Assembly: GCF_022458985.1 (NCBI RefSeq)
Contig: NC_061771.1
Location: 30,244,322-30,308,321 of the forward strand
Length of the DNA stretch: 64,000 bases
Origin: Mugil cephalus
Lineage: Eukaryota > Chordata > Actinopteri > Mugiliformes > Mugilidae
Direction: 5' to 3'
Positions 49,798-63,845 of the stretch are shown here, one piece after another. The notes beneath the pieces were generated by a model. The model searched no databases and was not told the origin of the DNA. It saw nothing but the letters and a program-made list of their open reading frames with translations. Each line of letters starts with the position of its first letter. The stretch's first letter is position 1. A program made the position numbers and the translations under genes.

Positions 49798-51540
49798 CGG
49801 GTCCAGGTCACCCGGAGGACGTCCCGAAGCGCCACCGACCGATGAAACTCATCAACTCAACGAATCCAATGACGTCTGCGATCAGAACGACGCCCAGAGT
49901 CAAAGAAGAAGAAGAATCAATAGTAGAACGGTTTCTGTTCAGTAGATTTGACAAACTTCTCCTTTGACTGAAGACACTGAGCAGCTCGTCTGTCCCCCCA
50001 TCAAAATCCATCCACCTGTAAAGAGTTCTCATAGCTGCTGGGTCCAGGAACGTTTTGAAGTAACTGAGAACCGTGGGTCTCAGGTTCAGACGTCACATTA
50101 ACATCAGATCGTTCCGTCTTTTAATTTTACATTTATTTATTTTTACATTTATTTATTCAAATTAAAAAGTGTCAGCAGCAGCGCCACCTTGTGGTCAGAA
50201 GAATATTGTATCAGATGCTGTCTCTGATGGATCTCTACCTACCACTGGACCAGAACCAGGAACATGATGGTTGTTGACTTGGAGACATGATCCAAATTTA
50301 GGAACACGATGTAAATTCTCACATTAAGTTCTTCTTCATTTTATTTATTTATTTATTTATTTTTATCTCCGTCCTAACGTCCTGATCTGAGACGAAGCTC
50401 AGATTAGAAATGAACCCTGGAAGATTCCAGACTGAGGTAGTGGTCTGAGATCGGATCTGGACTCTAACCTCTGACCCATCATCTGAACAGAACTCTCAAG
50501 ACAGAGGTTAATGTGACGTCCGAACGAGGCCTTGGAGATGCTTTTTTTTTTTTATTCGTCCATCCTTTGGTTAAATTCATTTGCACTGTTCTCAAACTGA
50601 GAAGTAAAACCAGCCAGTCTTTCTGTCTCTGCTCTTCTAGACGGACGATGTCCAACAGGACTGAGACTCAGAGCTCCCTGGTGGACAGGTGGAGAATAGC
50701 AGGATGGAAATACTAAACCAAACTGAGATGTTTTTTTTTTTTTTTTAAATTGCGAGACTGTTTTTATTTGTATTATATTATATTTTACATTTAAAATGAT
50801 TCATGTTTATTTTGTTGATCAGGATCTGGTTTGACTTTTAAGTGCTGAGATTTCTGCAGCTCAAAGTGTTGATATCGAGCCCATGGTCGCCATGTCAGCG
50901 TATGATAAACACAAAATAAAACTTTAGACTGAACGATGAGTCCGAGCAATGTGTTCCTAATAATGTGGCGTAACAGCACCGACATAGAGGAGCCCTGAGG
51001 AACCACCTCTCAGCAACTCAACAATCCTCATGGCTCTGATTGGTTGGAGTTTGCTTAGGTCGCATGTTTTTATTGTTTGTTGTTTTTGTTGCCTACAATT
51101 TAAACCACGCCCACTTTACCTGCGGACTCCCTCAGATTCACATCGTGTTTGTGATCAGGTAGGTAGTCAAGTCCTCAGTCACTTTACAGTTACAACATTT
51201 TTATTAATAACAGGAACAAAAAATGTGGACAAGGATAAAAAATCACCTGGAATCTAATTCCAACAAGAGCCGAATGAACATAAAGTTCAACTCCGCTGTA
51301 TAGATCTGCTCTTGCTCTTCATTTTTCAAAGTTTTATATCCTAACGTCCAATTTATGTTGTCTTTTTTACGCTTTTATTTATTTTATTATTTTTTTTACG
51401 CTCATTTAAGTTCTGTGTTTTTGTACTAAGCGAACAAAGCGACCGGAGTCAAATTCCTTATATGTGTATTTGGCCAATAAAGGTGATTGTGATCATTTGA
51501 GGCTGAGAGCAACTTCATGAGGCCGACAAGAGCCGAATGA
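49798..51540. other. Opsin 3' UTR and intergenic sequence
   Basis: No further gene seen. 51400-51495 ends with ccaataaaggtgattgtga, a common fish LINE/SINE 3' end. 50900-50980 includes gttcctaataatgtggc, seen at the ends of fish MITEs. TTTA-type repeat at 50340-50365. Confidence 0.45.
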
Positions 51541-51736
51541 AGCCGAGGATAGACGAATGTACCCGACAACAGCCGAGTGAAGACGAACGGATCCGAGTCA
51601 GATTCCTCCAGTCCTCTCCGCCAGCATCCGTCCCCGGTCGGAGGAGGATGACTCCGCCGCTCTCCGCTCTCTGACGCCCCCGTGAACGAACCGGAATCTG
51701 GAACAGAAACTGGACAGAACCGGACTCCGTCCTCAG
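51541..51736 (+). other. Likely non-coding first exon of wasf3
   Basis: GC-rich sequence with the donor CCTCAG|GTGAGT at 51736/51737. The next good acceptor is the one at 53541, seven nt before the wasf3 start codon. The 1.8-kb intron between them holds an (AC)n run at 51898-51930, three copies of an 18-bp unit (ccctgtgattaatctcaa) at 52683-52736, and no gene. Confidence 0.45.
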
Positions 51737-51869
51737 GTGAGTCCGGTCGATCCGTTATGGCGCCCATCGGCCTCGAGCTGATGCGTTATCGACCATCGAT
51801 CAGTGATCGATCGGAGACCGGCGCTGACGTCATCATGTGACAGTTCGGGCGATCGATCGATGAAGCGTG

Positions 51870-51895
<26 letters not shown>

Positions 51896-51930
<35 letters not shown>
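51896..51930. repeat. (CA)n microsatellite
   Basis: About 17 ca units preceded by a CT-rich run, in the presumed first intron of wasf3. Confidence 0.9.
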
Positions 51931-51933
<3 letters not shown>

Positions 51934-53548
51934 CATATGTTACTGCATTACGTCATCTCTGCACAGTGTGATGGAGCAGCGCGCGAGTGGGTGCTTGAGA
52001 GTGAATGTGGGTGTCAGTGATGTCATTACCTGTGGAATGTGACGTCACATGTCCACGTAACCGGTCTGTGAGGGTTCGTTCAGGCCAAAGACATTTTTCT
52101 CTTGTTGTGGTTCTAGTAAGTCTGTCAAAGGTAACGTGTTAACGCAGATTAATCCGTCATCATGATTAATCTGAAAAAAAAAACAAAAAAAAAAACAAGA
52201 CGGAACATAAAGTATCATCACACTCTGCAGGAAGGAGTTTTCTTTTCACCAAGCAAACGTTAGTTGGGGATTCTGGTAGCACTTTGCCTAACGCATCGCC
52301 AGCTTGAGACAAACCAAGACAAAGACAAACTGGCGATGCTGACTTGTAAATATGTGTCCGCTCCTTCAGTTTTAGCAACATTATAAATAAGAAGTGGTCA
52401 GCTCTCTTCAACAACGTCAACAAGTAAGTTTGTCTTAGTACCAACAGGGACACGTTAATGTGGACACGTGCTGGTTTAAAAAAGACACAAATAGCTGTTT
52501 CAAGTTGTTTTGTTAAAACTGTTGAAGAAATGTGTTAAGTGCAGATATATCCCCCTATTTCTTAAACCTGTTTTCTCATGCAAAATGAAACACGATTTAT
52601 AGAGATTAAAGATGAATGATATTTAATTGTAGCTGGGATAGGCTGATAGTTAATCGAGATTAGTCAAAATTAATCCACAGCAGCCCTGTGATTAATCTCA
52701 ACCCTGTGATTAATCTCAACCCTGTGATTAATCTGCTGATTTTGTTTCATCTCTTTAACTTTTATTAACCAGCAAGTTACATGGCGTAAAAGAACCAGAA
52801 CAACAATAAGTCTCCCAACTAACTCAGAGCTACTGTTAGCCTCCCAGCTAACAGTAGCTCCTCCTAGCATCCCAGGTGTTGGAGCAGCTGCTATGTGATT
52901 ACCATGCCTTCCTCTCCGTTTGTTTCCTAGCAACAGTAACCGTGGAGAGTAACCATGTATCCAGCCTGAGAGGCTGCGTTACCATAGCGATGCAATGTGA
53001 GGCCGCACTGCTCACGCTCAGTGTGAACACACACACACACACACACAATCTACATGTATATACAGTCAATGGCGAGGACCGATGATCACAGCAGCTCCTG
53101 GTGGACGCCAGAGGAACTGCATCATGACGTCAACTTCAATTTAGATCCACGTGTCCGAACTAATGGGTCTCGGGATGTTTTCTGGGATAAAATCTAAGAT
53201 TAGTTTCAAACCTTCAGTTAATTCACATTGGCTCAGCCTCTGTCTTCATCTACAGCGAGTCTCTGGTTTTCTATGTCTCGGTATGGAAGTCTGGTTGCCT
53301 AGGTAACCCTTACTGAACATGTCTTGTGAGTGGGTTGAGCTAGCTGCTCTTCTTACATCTGGGGTTCACGCAAGACTCGAAGCTGCTATCTTTCTGGAGG
53401 ATTTGGTGGTAGGAACCAAAATGGTCGACGGTGTTTCCTTCAGTTAAACGTTCGGTCCCATTGGTCCAGATGAGTTCAGTTCGGTACAGCCCACTTCACT
53501 TCTTAATGGCCTCTGAGGACGAACCTCTGATTTCTGTGCAGGTGAGCC

Positions 53549-56500
53549 ATGCCGTTGGTGAAGCGGATCATTGAGCCCCGGTACCTGTGTCGAGGAGCTC
53601 TGCCTGATGGCGTCGCCAGTGAGCTGGAGTGTGTCACCAACAGCACCCTGGCTGCAGTCATCAAACAGCTGGGCGGACTCAGTGAGTGGTTATCATTGTA
53701 ACCCTGGCTGCACTGATGAACTGACAGAATCATAAACAGAATCAAAGAAGTGGGAAAAGCCACTCTGTGAACATTTCTGACTGAAATTTACAAAAAATAC
53801 ATCAGAGTCAGCTCAGGTCGTTCCCTCCTGGTCACTAGACAGATGTTGCACCACAGTGTGTCTTTGTCCTGGTTCGGTGTTGACAGCGTTTGCTGTCGTG
53901 CAGGTCGTCACGCCGAGGACATCTTTGGGGAGTTATTTACGGAGGCCAACAGCTTCTACCTGAGGATGAGTAGCCTGCAGGAGAGGGTGGATCTTCTGGC
54001 GGTGAAGGTCACACAGCTGGACTCCACCGTAGAGGAAGGTGGATAACACTTCATGGCCACGTGGTTTAACCCTTCGTGGGGCGAGGAACCATATTTAGTC
54101 ACTTCAGCAAATTTTAAATTGCATCCCTGGTTTTCATTCAGCCAAATGAGAGAAAATCAAGGAAACATTCTCAGGTCTAATCAGGGTCTAATGTGGTCTA
54201 CGAGGTCCACCTCTGCATGAACTCTGAGCACAACTGATTCATTAGGAACCATGAAGAAGAAGAAGTGTCCTAATGTTGTCTAATGTGATAATGTTGACAA
54301 GTCTCTGATGTTCTAATTCTCTAAACCCATGTTTACATTAGTTTACAGCTTAAGGTCAGGGAACTATATTTAGCAAATTCATTCATCTTGATTTTCTCCA
54401 TTAAAAAAAAAAAAAAGTTAAAAAGTCTTCTAACATCCTGTGATAACACTCTAGAGTTGAAATTTAGAATTTCCAAGTATTTCAATGAGTGCTCTATAAA
54501 GGGTTAAACTATGTGATTAAGTCTTAATTTGGACCTCCCGCCGTCCTGAGAACTAAACCAAACCTGCTGTTGTCCTTTCTAGTGTCCCTGCAGGACATCA
54601 ACATGCGGAAAGCGTTCAGGAGCAGTACCATCCAGGACCAGCAGGTGGTGTCACGGAGCTCCATCCTTAACCCAGTACTGGAGATGTACCATCGCTGTGA
54701 CAAACCACCTCCGCTCAACATACTGACGCCCTACAGGTCAGTGTCCAATCTCAAGGGGCAAATCTGGGGTCAGAGCTTCAGGGGTCCACTCATGTAAAAC
54801 TATCAATGACACAAAGCTACTATTTGGTTTAAAAAATAAAGAAATTGCAATTAAATGAGAAAAACAGTAAGTGTAAAACGAACTTAAACATATGAAGGTC
54901 AATGAAGACAGGCAACACTGCCAGAGAGACAACAGAGACAGCTTGAGTTCCCCTAAAAATGTGCTAGACACACCTGTGGCTAACACGCTAACATGCCAGC
55001 ATCCCTGTGAACCTCCGACTCTCCTCTGTCTGCAGGGACGACAAGAAGGACGGCCTGAAGTTCTACACCGACCCGTCGTACTTCTTCCACCTGTGGAAGG
55101 AGAAGATGCTGCAGGCCACCGAGAACAAACGCAAAGAGAAGAGACGACAGAAGGTTCGTCAGCGAGTCCATCCATTCACTTATCTATTCATCAACTCAAC
55201 TCATCCTGATCCTCCTCGTTTGTTTCCAGGAGCAGAAGAACGTGGAGGAGTCTTCAGGACGGGAGGTGAAGAAGGTAAGTTTGGACTGAACTGATCCAGA
55301 ACTTCGTTTTATCTGGAGAGTCTGGTCCACTGGAGGTTCTCTAGGAGCTGGTGGAAGAACCTGGTTGACGCAGAAACTCTGCAGAGATTCTAGACCAGGG
55401 CCCATATTCATAGAGATTTTGAGAGTCCTCTCATTTAGCTGCTAACTTAGCCTAAAAAATCACAGCAAGGTGTTTTAGTTTAGGAATAATTCCAGAACAT
55501 TCTCATTTTAACTCAGAGAAAGAAATGGACAGAAACTCTGACCTCTGACTCTGTGAGGTATGAGGTATGAGGTATGAGGCATGAGGCATCATTTCACTGA
55601 TCCTAAAAGCTGGACAAAAATACACTTTTGGTGACAATGGCCATAGAATGGAGAATCAAATCAATAGACTTAATCACACAATCTAATCTCTATGAAGACT
55701 GCGTCATTGTAAATATTTATAAATAAAAGAAAATCTTTGCTAACCTCTCATCATTCCAGATGTTTTGAAAAAAAAAATAGGATTAAGGATATTTAGGACA
55801 TATCTAAAGTAAACTGAACGTTGTTCATGAACATTTTGGAACTCATTCATGGTCTTGGTCTCTTTTAAAAGCCAAGACTCTGAAGTTTCTGTCACAAAAA
55901 CAGAGTCACTCTAAGTGGTTTTGTTCTTGAGGAATCAAAGTTGGCACAGAGTTAAAAAAGAAGAAGAAGTTGCGTTGAATCCTATAATGACTTTTATCAA
56001 TGAAATCAGAAGAAAATGACAGGCAGCATTTACTCAATCACAACTCATGTACCGAGCTCTGATTGGTTCAAAAAACCTGCTGCTAATGAGTCAAATGTGT
56101 GTAAAGTCCGGTCCAGTGTTGCTATCATGCTGATAGTTGGATTTATTTACTTCCATTCATTTACCACGTTGGGTCATTTTAACGAGGGTAAAATAGCTCA
56201 GCTTTCATCAATTTCTAGGATTCCTGCACCGTCACCTCATCTTCTACCACTTATCCTCACTAGGGTTGCGGGAGTTGCTGGAGCCCATCTCAGCTGTCAT
56301 TGGGCGAGAGGCAGGGTCCACCCTGGACAGGTCTCCAGCCTATCACAGGGCCAACACATAGACAATCGACCAATCAACCATCACACTCACACCTAGGGTC
56401 ACTTTAGAGTCACCAATCAGACTAATGAACATGCAAACTCCTCCCAGAAAGACCCGAGCTGGACTCGAACCCGGATCTTCTCACTGGGAGGCATTAGTCC

Positions 56501-59186
56501 ACTCCTGAACCTGATCTCACCTTAGGAGCTCTCTGAAGAGCTGGGATTCTTTAGGAATACCTTTTGTCTTTACCAGGATCTCCTCTGAACTTTGAGGGGA
56601 AACTTTTTTAGAAAACATCAAGATTTTTCCGTAGACTTTGGCCACTAGGAGCAGCTCCTTGAATGTTTAGGACTACGGGTCCTGGTCTGAGGTCAACAGA
56701 TGGACCTGAGACCAGAGGATGATGATTCCTGGTTTTATACTTTGGTGGTTGTCCTCATCCTTCTGTCCCCAGGTGCGTAAGGCTCGTAACAGGCGCCAGG
56801 AGTGGAACCTGATGGCGTACGATAAAGAGCTCCGCCCGGACGCCAGAGTGACGCCTTCCCCTCACCACATGTCCGACGGCTCCATGTCTCCGGACAGGTA
56901 GGACGTCCTCATCAGATCGTCCCCATAAACCCCCCCGTCCCGAAGGTCTGACTCCTCCCCTTCCACAGGTCAGGGATGACGGACGACCCCTCCTTACCTC
57001 CCACCCCGCACCGCCACGAGGCCCATGGGCATGATGGGAAGGATCCCGTCTCCGCGGCAACCAGTGGAAGCGGTCAGACTCAGTCTCTGGACCGCGCCCT
57101 CCGACCCGCCGCCGCCGCCGCCGCCACGGCTTCCGCTCGACAGCACTCTCTGGGCCGCAACCAGCCGCAACACCACCACCACCACCACCCCCACCACCCC
57201 CCGCCACCGCTCAGCTCGGCCAATCAGAACGGAGCACGCACCAACGCCGCCAAGGACGCCATGTAAGCTCATACAGAAAGAGGGGAAATTATTCACATAT
57301 ATTCAGTCTGTGAAGTGACTGCAGCGAAATAGTAGAGCTGGGCGATACTTGGAATTTTGGTATCGATCCGATACCAAGTAAACTAGTATCGCCGATATTT
57401 TTTTCTTGAAATGTCGTGACCATTGAAGAACTTTGTAATTTTGCCTTTAGTTACATGGTTTCGATTATAATAAAATACAGGACAAATATTTAGGCAAATA
57501 CACTGATCTTTTCTGAACTAATTACAGTATAAAACAAAAGTATCGATCCGATGTTGATATGGGCCTTGGTATCGATACTATTTGACGTTTAGGTCGATAC
57601 ACTCAGCCCAACCGAACTGAGAGAAGCCAATTTAGAGATTGGACAGATTTGGGACATTTAGACATTATTACTGATTGGGACACCTGATAGTTTTGGAAAT
57701 GGTCCTATTTCAATGTAAACAGTTGTAAACAACTATACACTTTAGATTTGCATTCTAAGGTATAAAAATTATTCGTTAAGCGTGTTTGTGGCTCCTCCCC
57801 TCCCCAACAGTGACCATCAGATCCCTCCCGCCCCCCCGCCGCCACCTCCTCTCATGCCGTCGGGACAGAAGGCGTTCCCCAACAGCTCCACCCACAACGC
57901 TGCCGTAGCCACGCCTCCCGGTAACCAAGGTAACAGCCATTTGTCGTCCTTCCTCTCAGCACACAGAGAAACAGGCAAGCAAACAGATGAAACACCTCCC
58001 GTTGGTTTTGTCTTCAGGTGGCGCCGCTGCCCTCCCTCGCCCATACAGCCCCTCGCCCCCGCCGCCTCCACCTTCTAACTACACCCCCTCCCCGTCCCGC
58101 CCTGGAGCCCTGGCCTCTGCCGCGCCCCCGTTACCCCTGGCAACAGATGGCAGGAAGCCTCCTGGTGGACCGAACGTGCCGATGAACGACGCCCGCAGCG
58201 ACCTGCTGGCCGCCATCCGCAGAGGTCACCGGGCTAATGATGCTTTAGAGATGCTAGCAAGAGCTTTAGCGTTAGCTCTAACTCTTAGCTCTGGTTGTTA
58301 GCATTAGTTATAGTGCTGGGGTGTCAAACTCATTTTAGTTAGTACACTAGTTTAGTGTAGTAACATATAAATAATGACAACTTCACGTTTCCTTTTGTTT
58401 TAGTGCCAATAAATACGTTATGAAAGTGTTTACATTTAATGAACTGCACAATTACAAAACATGTAATGAACAACAGGACATTTCTTAAGAAAAAGAAGTG
58501 CAATTTCTGTGTAGTCCGAGGCCTTAGTTGTTGTGCACGTCCACACTAGAACAAGCTCAAAGTTCAGTTTGCGCAGATTAAACTGAAAAAATTCACATTC
58601 ATAGTTCGCATTTTGTAATTTTGACCTATGTTCGACTCCAAAATGAACAATTTGTGTTAATTTTTTCCAGTTTTGTTCGTATTTTTTGTGTTGCTTCAAA
58701 TTCAACAATAATGTGCTGGACATCGAGACTTTTTTTTTTATCTTAGACCCCGTGGACAAAATTTACAGAAAAATTTAACTCCTTAATGTCTGTGTGGATC
58801 AGTCTACGTCCACACGTCTACTTTAATTGTAAAAAATTGCAGTCAATGTCTTCAATGTCGTTTTTGCACTTTGCTGAATTCAACCCGTCGTGGGCCAGAT
58901 TGGACCCTGTGGCGGCCTGTTTTTGGTCCACCGGTCGTATGTTTGGACACCTGTGTGTTGGTGTTAGCTCTAGCTGTTAGCGGTAGCCGCTGTAATACAC
59001 TGTCTCTTTTTCCGTTCTGCAGGGATCCAGCTGAGAAAGGTTCAGGAGCAGCGGGAGCAGGAGGAGGCCAAGAAACGCGAGCCGACGGGGAACGACGTCG
59101 CCACCATCCTGTCGCGACGCATCGCCGTGGAGTACAGCGAATCAGAGGAAGAGTCCGAGCCCGAGGACCAGGACTGGTCTGACTAA
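53549..59186 (+). CDS. wasf3: WAVE/SCAR actin-nucleation-promoting factor, WASF3 type
   Basis: Ten coding exons: 53549-53681, 53904-54038, 54583-54736, 55036-55153, 55230-55274, 56773-56897, 56969-57262, 57811-57929, 58018-58224 and 59023-59186, giving 497 residues in phase (human WASF3 about 502). Residues 1-170 are the SCAR homology domain ([44 protein letters not shown]). A basic segment follows; [20 protein letters not shown] points to WASF3 rather than WASF1 or WASF2. The middle has a histidine tract (HHHHHHPHH), then polyproline blocks. The C-terminus has the WH2 motif [19 protein letters not shown], a central helix and the acidic end EDQDWSD that binds Arp2/3. WAVE proteins work in the WAVE regulatory complex under Rac to build branched actin at the cell edge. 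The a or b paralogue cannot be decided. Confidence 0.93.
56215..56500 (-). mobile_element. tRNA-derived SINE
   Basis: On the minus strand a tRNA-like head with a B box (GGTTCGAGTCC, near 56464-56476) precedes the body ggagtttgcatgttcattag. It ends in ggataagtggtagaagatga, the tail of a very common teleost SINE family. In wasf3 intron 6. Confidence 0.7.
57330..57615. mobile_element. hAT-like MITE with gctgggcgatac ends
   Basis: In wasf3 intron 8. Left end gctgggcgatac and right end gtcgatacactcagccca are inverted. Inside, tatcgatccgatac and its complement repeat near each end. Confidence 0.65.
58316..58957. mobile_element. hAT-like non-autonomous element
   Basis: In wasf3 intron 10. Left end ggggtgtcaaactcatttta and right end gtatgtttggacacctg are inverted, as in common fish hAT-type elements. 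The right part has gtgggccagattggaccctg. No transposase coding seen. Confidence 0.6.
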
Positions 59187-60720
59187 AGAAATAATTCATG
59201 TTTTCTGGTTTTCTGGTCAGTGTGATGCAGGTGTGATCCTGTAGCGCTCCCCCAACCCCCCTCATGATGAGACAGTTATCTCCTTGTGTTGTGCTGAATT
59301 CATAAGGACCTTAAATGAGGAGGTTCCTGCTTCTTCTTCTTCTTCTATGAATTGTGTTCAGTGACATTGGTATTTATTTACGATTTGTCGTTTCAAATAA
59401 TTTTTATTAATTTTCCAAAACAGAGGTCCAGTTCAGGGCAATACACAGATCGATATTCAACTCTTAAAGATGTAGACATGTCTGACATTATTAGGACTAG
59501 TTCACGATGTGTATTTTTTGAGAATAAACTGAAAATTAAAGCCACAATCAAATAGTCAGGAGTGCTGCTCGGGTGTAACAATATATTGCCCTTCAGTTTT
59601 AGGGATCTGAGGCAATTTTGTGCAATTAAAAAGCCTTTATTTAAATGTGGCTGTCACTTAAAATCACTTAAAATAACTTAAAATCACTTAAAATCGTGCC
59701 AACGTGTTCCCGCCCTGGTGGCCTTCTTGGTAACTTGCCTTTACATGAATAAACAGAAGCCTTGTAGCTTAGCACACAAGACAACTTCAGTAAACTTACA
59801 TTTTATTAGGAAATTTCAGGAAGAAAATATTGTGTAACTCCACTTAAGAGTAATGGATTATGTGTAGGACTTTGAATTGGATTAGGTGATGTCTAGGATT
59901 TAATCTGGAGTCCCACTGTTTATTTACTATTTATTTATGTGCTTATTTTAATTAATCTTTTTTGGGGTTTTTTTTGTGGTTTCTTTAGTTTTTATTTTGT
60001 ATCTGCGACTAGCTGCCCGTTAAACTGTCCATTGGTTGCCATAGTAACCGGAGCCAAGCTCATGTCTTTAATGGACACGTCCCATGATGCCTCTGTTCAT
60101 CGGACAGAAGCGTCACTGATTAATGTGAAGCGCTGTCGTCATAGTAACGCTCACCTGGTGACGTCAACGCCCCCTGCCAGGGATGATGTCACCAGAGGGG
60201 GCGTGTACTTCTTGCTCTGTACCATCTGTGATTGGTTGTAGATAAAGATTGATCTGTGATTGGTTGTGGTTGTTTGCATGTTGGTGGAAAAAAAAAAACG
60301 GAAATAAGAAAACTTTGACAAAAACAAAAGTCTGATTGATTTATTTATTTTGTTCTTGCAAATGTTACTCTATTGTCATACATTTTAATTTACATTTAAA
60401 GGTAAATGTTTATTTTAGATTTAGATTTTAGACTTAAGAACCACAGGTAAAAAGAAAGATCAACAACCATTATCAGGAATAGAATTGAAATTTCATTATT
60501 ATTATTATTATTATTATTATTTAAAGTAGAAATGTTGAGAATAAAGTTGAAGACAGGATTGAATTTTTTCTCAATATCGACTTTACTCTAGACATTTTGA
60601 TTTGAAAATACCCTAATGGCCCTAATACCCTTCCGTAGATTTATTACATATTTTATAACAGATTTTTAATCTTATTTATTAAAATGTAAACTGATGAATT
60701 AGCTGCAGCGCCGCCTCTGA
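59187..60720. other. wasf3 3' UTR and intergenic sequence
   Basis: An AATAAA at 59523-59528 may end wasf3. (ATT)n at 60492-60520. Remaining sequence is AT-rich with no supported exon. Confidence 0.45.
60492..60520. repeat. (ATT)n microsatellite
   Basis: About nine att units between wasf3 and eola1. Confidence 0.9.
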
Positions 60721-60734
60721 CCTGTGGAGGCAGC

Positions 60735-60802
60735 ACAGCGGAAGTCATGTTTAAATGCTTCCAACGAAGAAGAAGCAGAGGCGGAAGCGCGGCGGTTTAT
60801 AA
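60735..60802 (+). other. Possible non-coding first exon of eola1
   Basis: CpG-containing sequence (gcggaagcgcggcgg) ending in the donor TATAAT|GTGAGT at 60802/60803. The coding exon's acceptor TTTGCAG is at 61387. Confidence 0.4.
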
Positions 60803-61287
60803 TGTGAGTGATTTTTTAACTCCTCACTTTAAAACTGAACTTTTGTGTGAAGTTTATTTTCAGTTAAAACCCAATAAACAAATATCAGAATAAGAAAAGA
60901 ATCACTGAACGGGCTGTGATCACCGTGTTCGCAGAGCGGCCCGACCAAACTTCATTAAAAGAACCTGAGAATTAACGTTTCACTGTCCCTCTGCGGAACA
61001 GTTTAGTTTGATGGAAGATGAAACCGCTTTAGAGACAAAGTGGAGTTTTCTCTGGAAATCGGCATAAACATTAAATGTGTTCAGTTGAAATGACGCGAAG
61101 AAATATGTCAATTAACGTTCCTCTGTGTGTTGAGCGACTTATCATCAACTGATGTTAAAAACATCAGAAATATGAATAAAGTATGGTTCGCTTCCAGACC
61201 CGTCATGTTTCTGATTCACATAAATCATACAGTAATTTAATTCTTGTAATACAACAGAAATGTGTTGGCTATTATACACAAATATAA

Positions 61288-62303
<1,016 letters not shown>

Positions 62304-62416
62304 CGACCGGCGTCCGCGACAGTCAAGATGGTGGCGGCTCGCCAACGACCACAGAACAACTGTGTTTAGTTTCATTATTTCAGTGACATTTTCTTTTCAT
62401 TATTATTGTTATTGAA

Positions 62417-62422
62417 AATAAA
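62417..62422 (+). terminator. Poly(A) signal of eola1
   Basis: AATAAA 114 nt after the eola1 stop codon. Confidence 0.7.
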
Positions 62423-63086
62423 GTTTATTTCCTGTTATCTCGGTGTTGCCATGGAGACGGCTTAGAGCCATGAAGGAACTTTATCTGAAGCAGATGTTAA
62501 GAAGGGTTCAGTCTTTCTTGTCAGGTAGTTTGAGATGTTGCCATCTGGATCACGCTTCAAACTATTCAGAACCCACAGATATAAACAGCTTTTTATACCT
62601 GCAGCCATTTTACTTCTCAGTGCTATAAAACAGTGGTTCACAGCCTTTTCCGACTCAAGGCCCACTTTTAATTCCTAAACATTTTCACGGCCCACAAACA
62701 CCACAGACAACACGTAGTCTGACCCTGTACAAATTGCCCCATTGGGGGACAACAAAGTAACTTGTACTTGAAAAAGAATCAAGTCTGCAGGTGAAACAAA
62801 CTTTATTCTAACAGAACAGTGAAGAAAACATCAACACAAAAAGGTCCCATCAACAAACAGGGACTGGCCCCGCCCCCTCCCTCTGATTGGCTCAACACAT
62901 GGTCGTTCACATAAACAGAGACAATTACTGGTCCTCATGATGCCACTAACGAGCTAAACAATTAAAGGACTTAACAAAGGTTCCAACAGGCGACTAATGA
63001 GAAAACAAGACTAATGCTAACATGCTAATCTCCATTCAACATTCAGATCTTTAATTCTTTTATTTGGACGTGAACCATGGGTGGAT
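62423..63086. other. Gap between the convergent eola1 and proline-rich gene
   Basis: 62630-62705 (cagtggttcacagccttttc and ggcccac blocks) is the end of a hAT-like element. A minus-strand AATAAA at 62802-62807 fits as poly(A) signal of the gene ending at 63087. No other gene seen. Confidence 0.5.
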
Positions 63087-63845
63087 TTACATGGTGGAGG
63101 GAGTGTAGTGTGCCGTGTGGTGGGGGGGCGGGGCTGTGATGTAACCGACCATGTGGGCAGAGTTGGGGGCAGGGCAGTAGACCCGAGGGGCGTGGCCTCC
63201 GTTCTGGAGTGCCCCCCAGGGGGCGGTGGAGGGGATGCAGGGGTGGTAAGAGGAGTGATGGGTGAGGTGGGTGGGGTGAGGATGGATCGGGTGGGGGGCC
63301 GAGGTCAGGTAGGCGGCTGGAGGTGGAGCTTCATATGACAGGTGCAGCAGAGAGGGAGGGGGGAGGGGTGTCTGATCTGGGTACAGCAGAGCAGAGGGAG
63401 GGGCTGAGCCTGAAGGGGCGGGACCAATGGAAGAGGAAGTAGCTTCGATGGAGGGGGTGGGGCCTAAGGATGTGGGAGGAGTCAAGAGAATCAGGTCAGA
63501 GAGCGTTTTATTATTATTTTATTGTTTTCTATCAGATTAGTACTGACCCTCGGTCTGTCCATCAGCCGCCCTGGAGGATTCTGGGTAGGAGGAGGGGGGC
63601 TGGTGGAGGCCTCGGCCGCCGTCTGGGAACGAGGGGGGGGCACCTGTATAATAATAATAATAATAACACCTCACCAGGACGGATGCACTAACCTGCAGCG
63701 GTCATTCAGAACGGGTGCTGATCTTACCGTGGAGGGTGGGGTCATGGCTCAGGTAGGGGGGGTAGTGCTGATAGGGGTAGGTGGTCTCAGGTGAGGCGGG
63801 GGGGTAAACCTGCTGCTGCTGCTGCCAACAGCTCTGATGATACCA
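63087..63845 (-). CDS. Unrecognised proline/histidine-rich protein, C-terminal exons (partial)
   Basis: Three exons with good splice signals and matching phase: 63728-63845, 63548-63643 and 63087-63463, stop at 63087. The upstream part lies past the right edge. Sequence: WYHQSCWQQQQQQVYPPASP, then YPYQHYPPYLSHDPTLHG, then a Pro/Ser-rich stretch, then HPIHPHPTHLTHHSSYHPC and a final SAHMVGYITAPPPHHTAHYT. Low complexity, no catalytic motif. The Tyr-His-Pro richness resembles activation regions of transcription factors or RNA-binding proteins, but I cannot name the family. The three matching exons, rather than one open frame, are the reason to call a gene. Confidence 0.6.

Noticed and set aside
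56440-56490. tRNA gene suggested by a B box
   Set aside because: The flanking body and tail match a common teleost SINE; no complete cloverleaf was traced.
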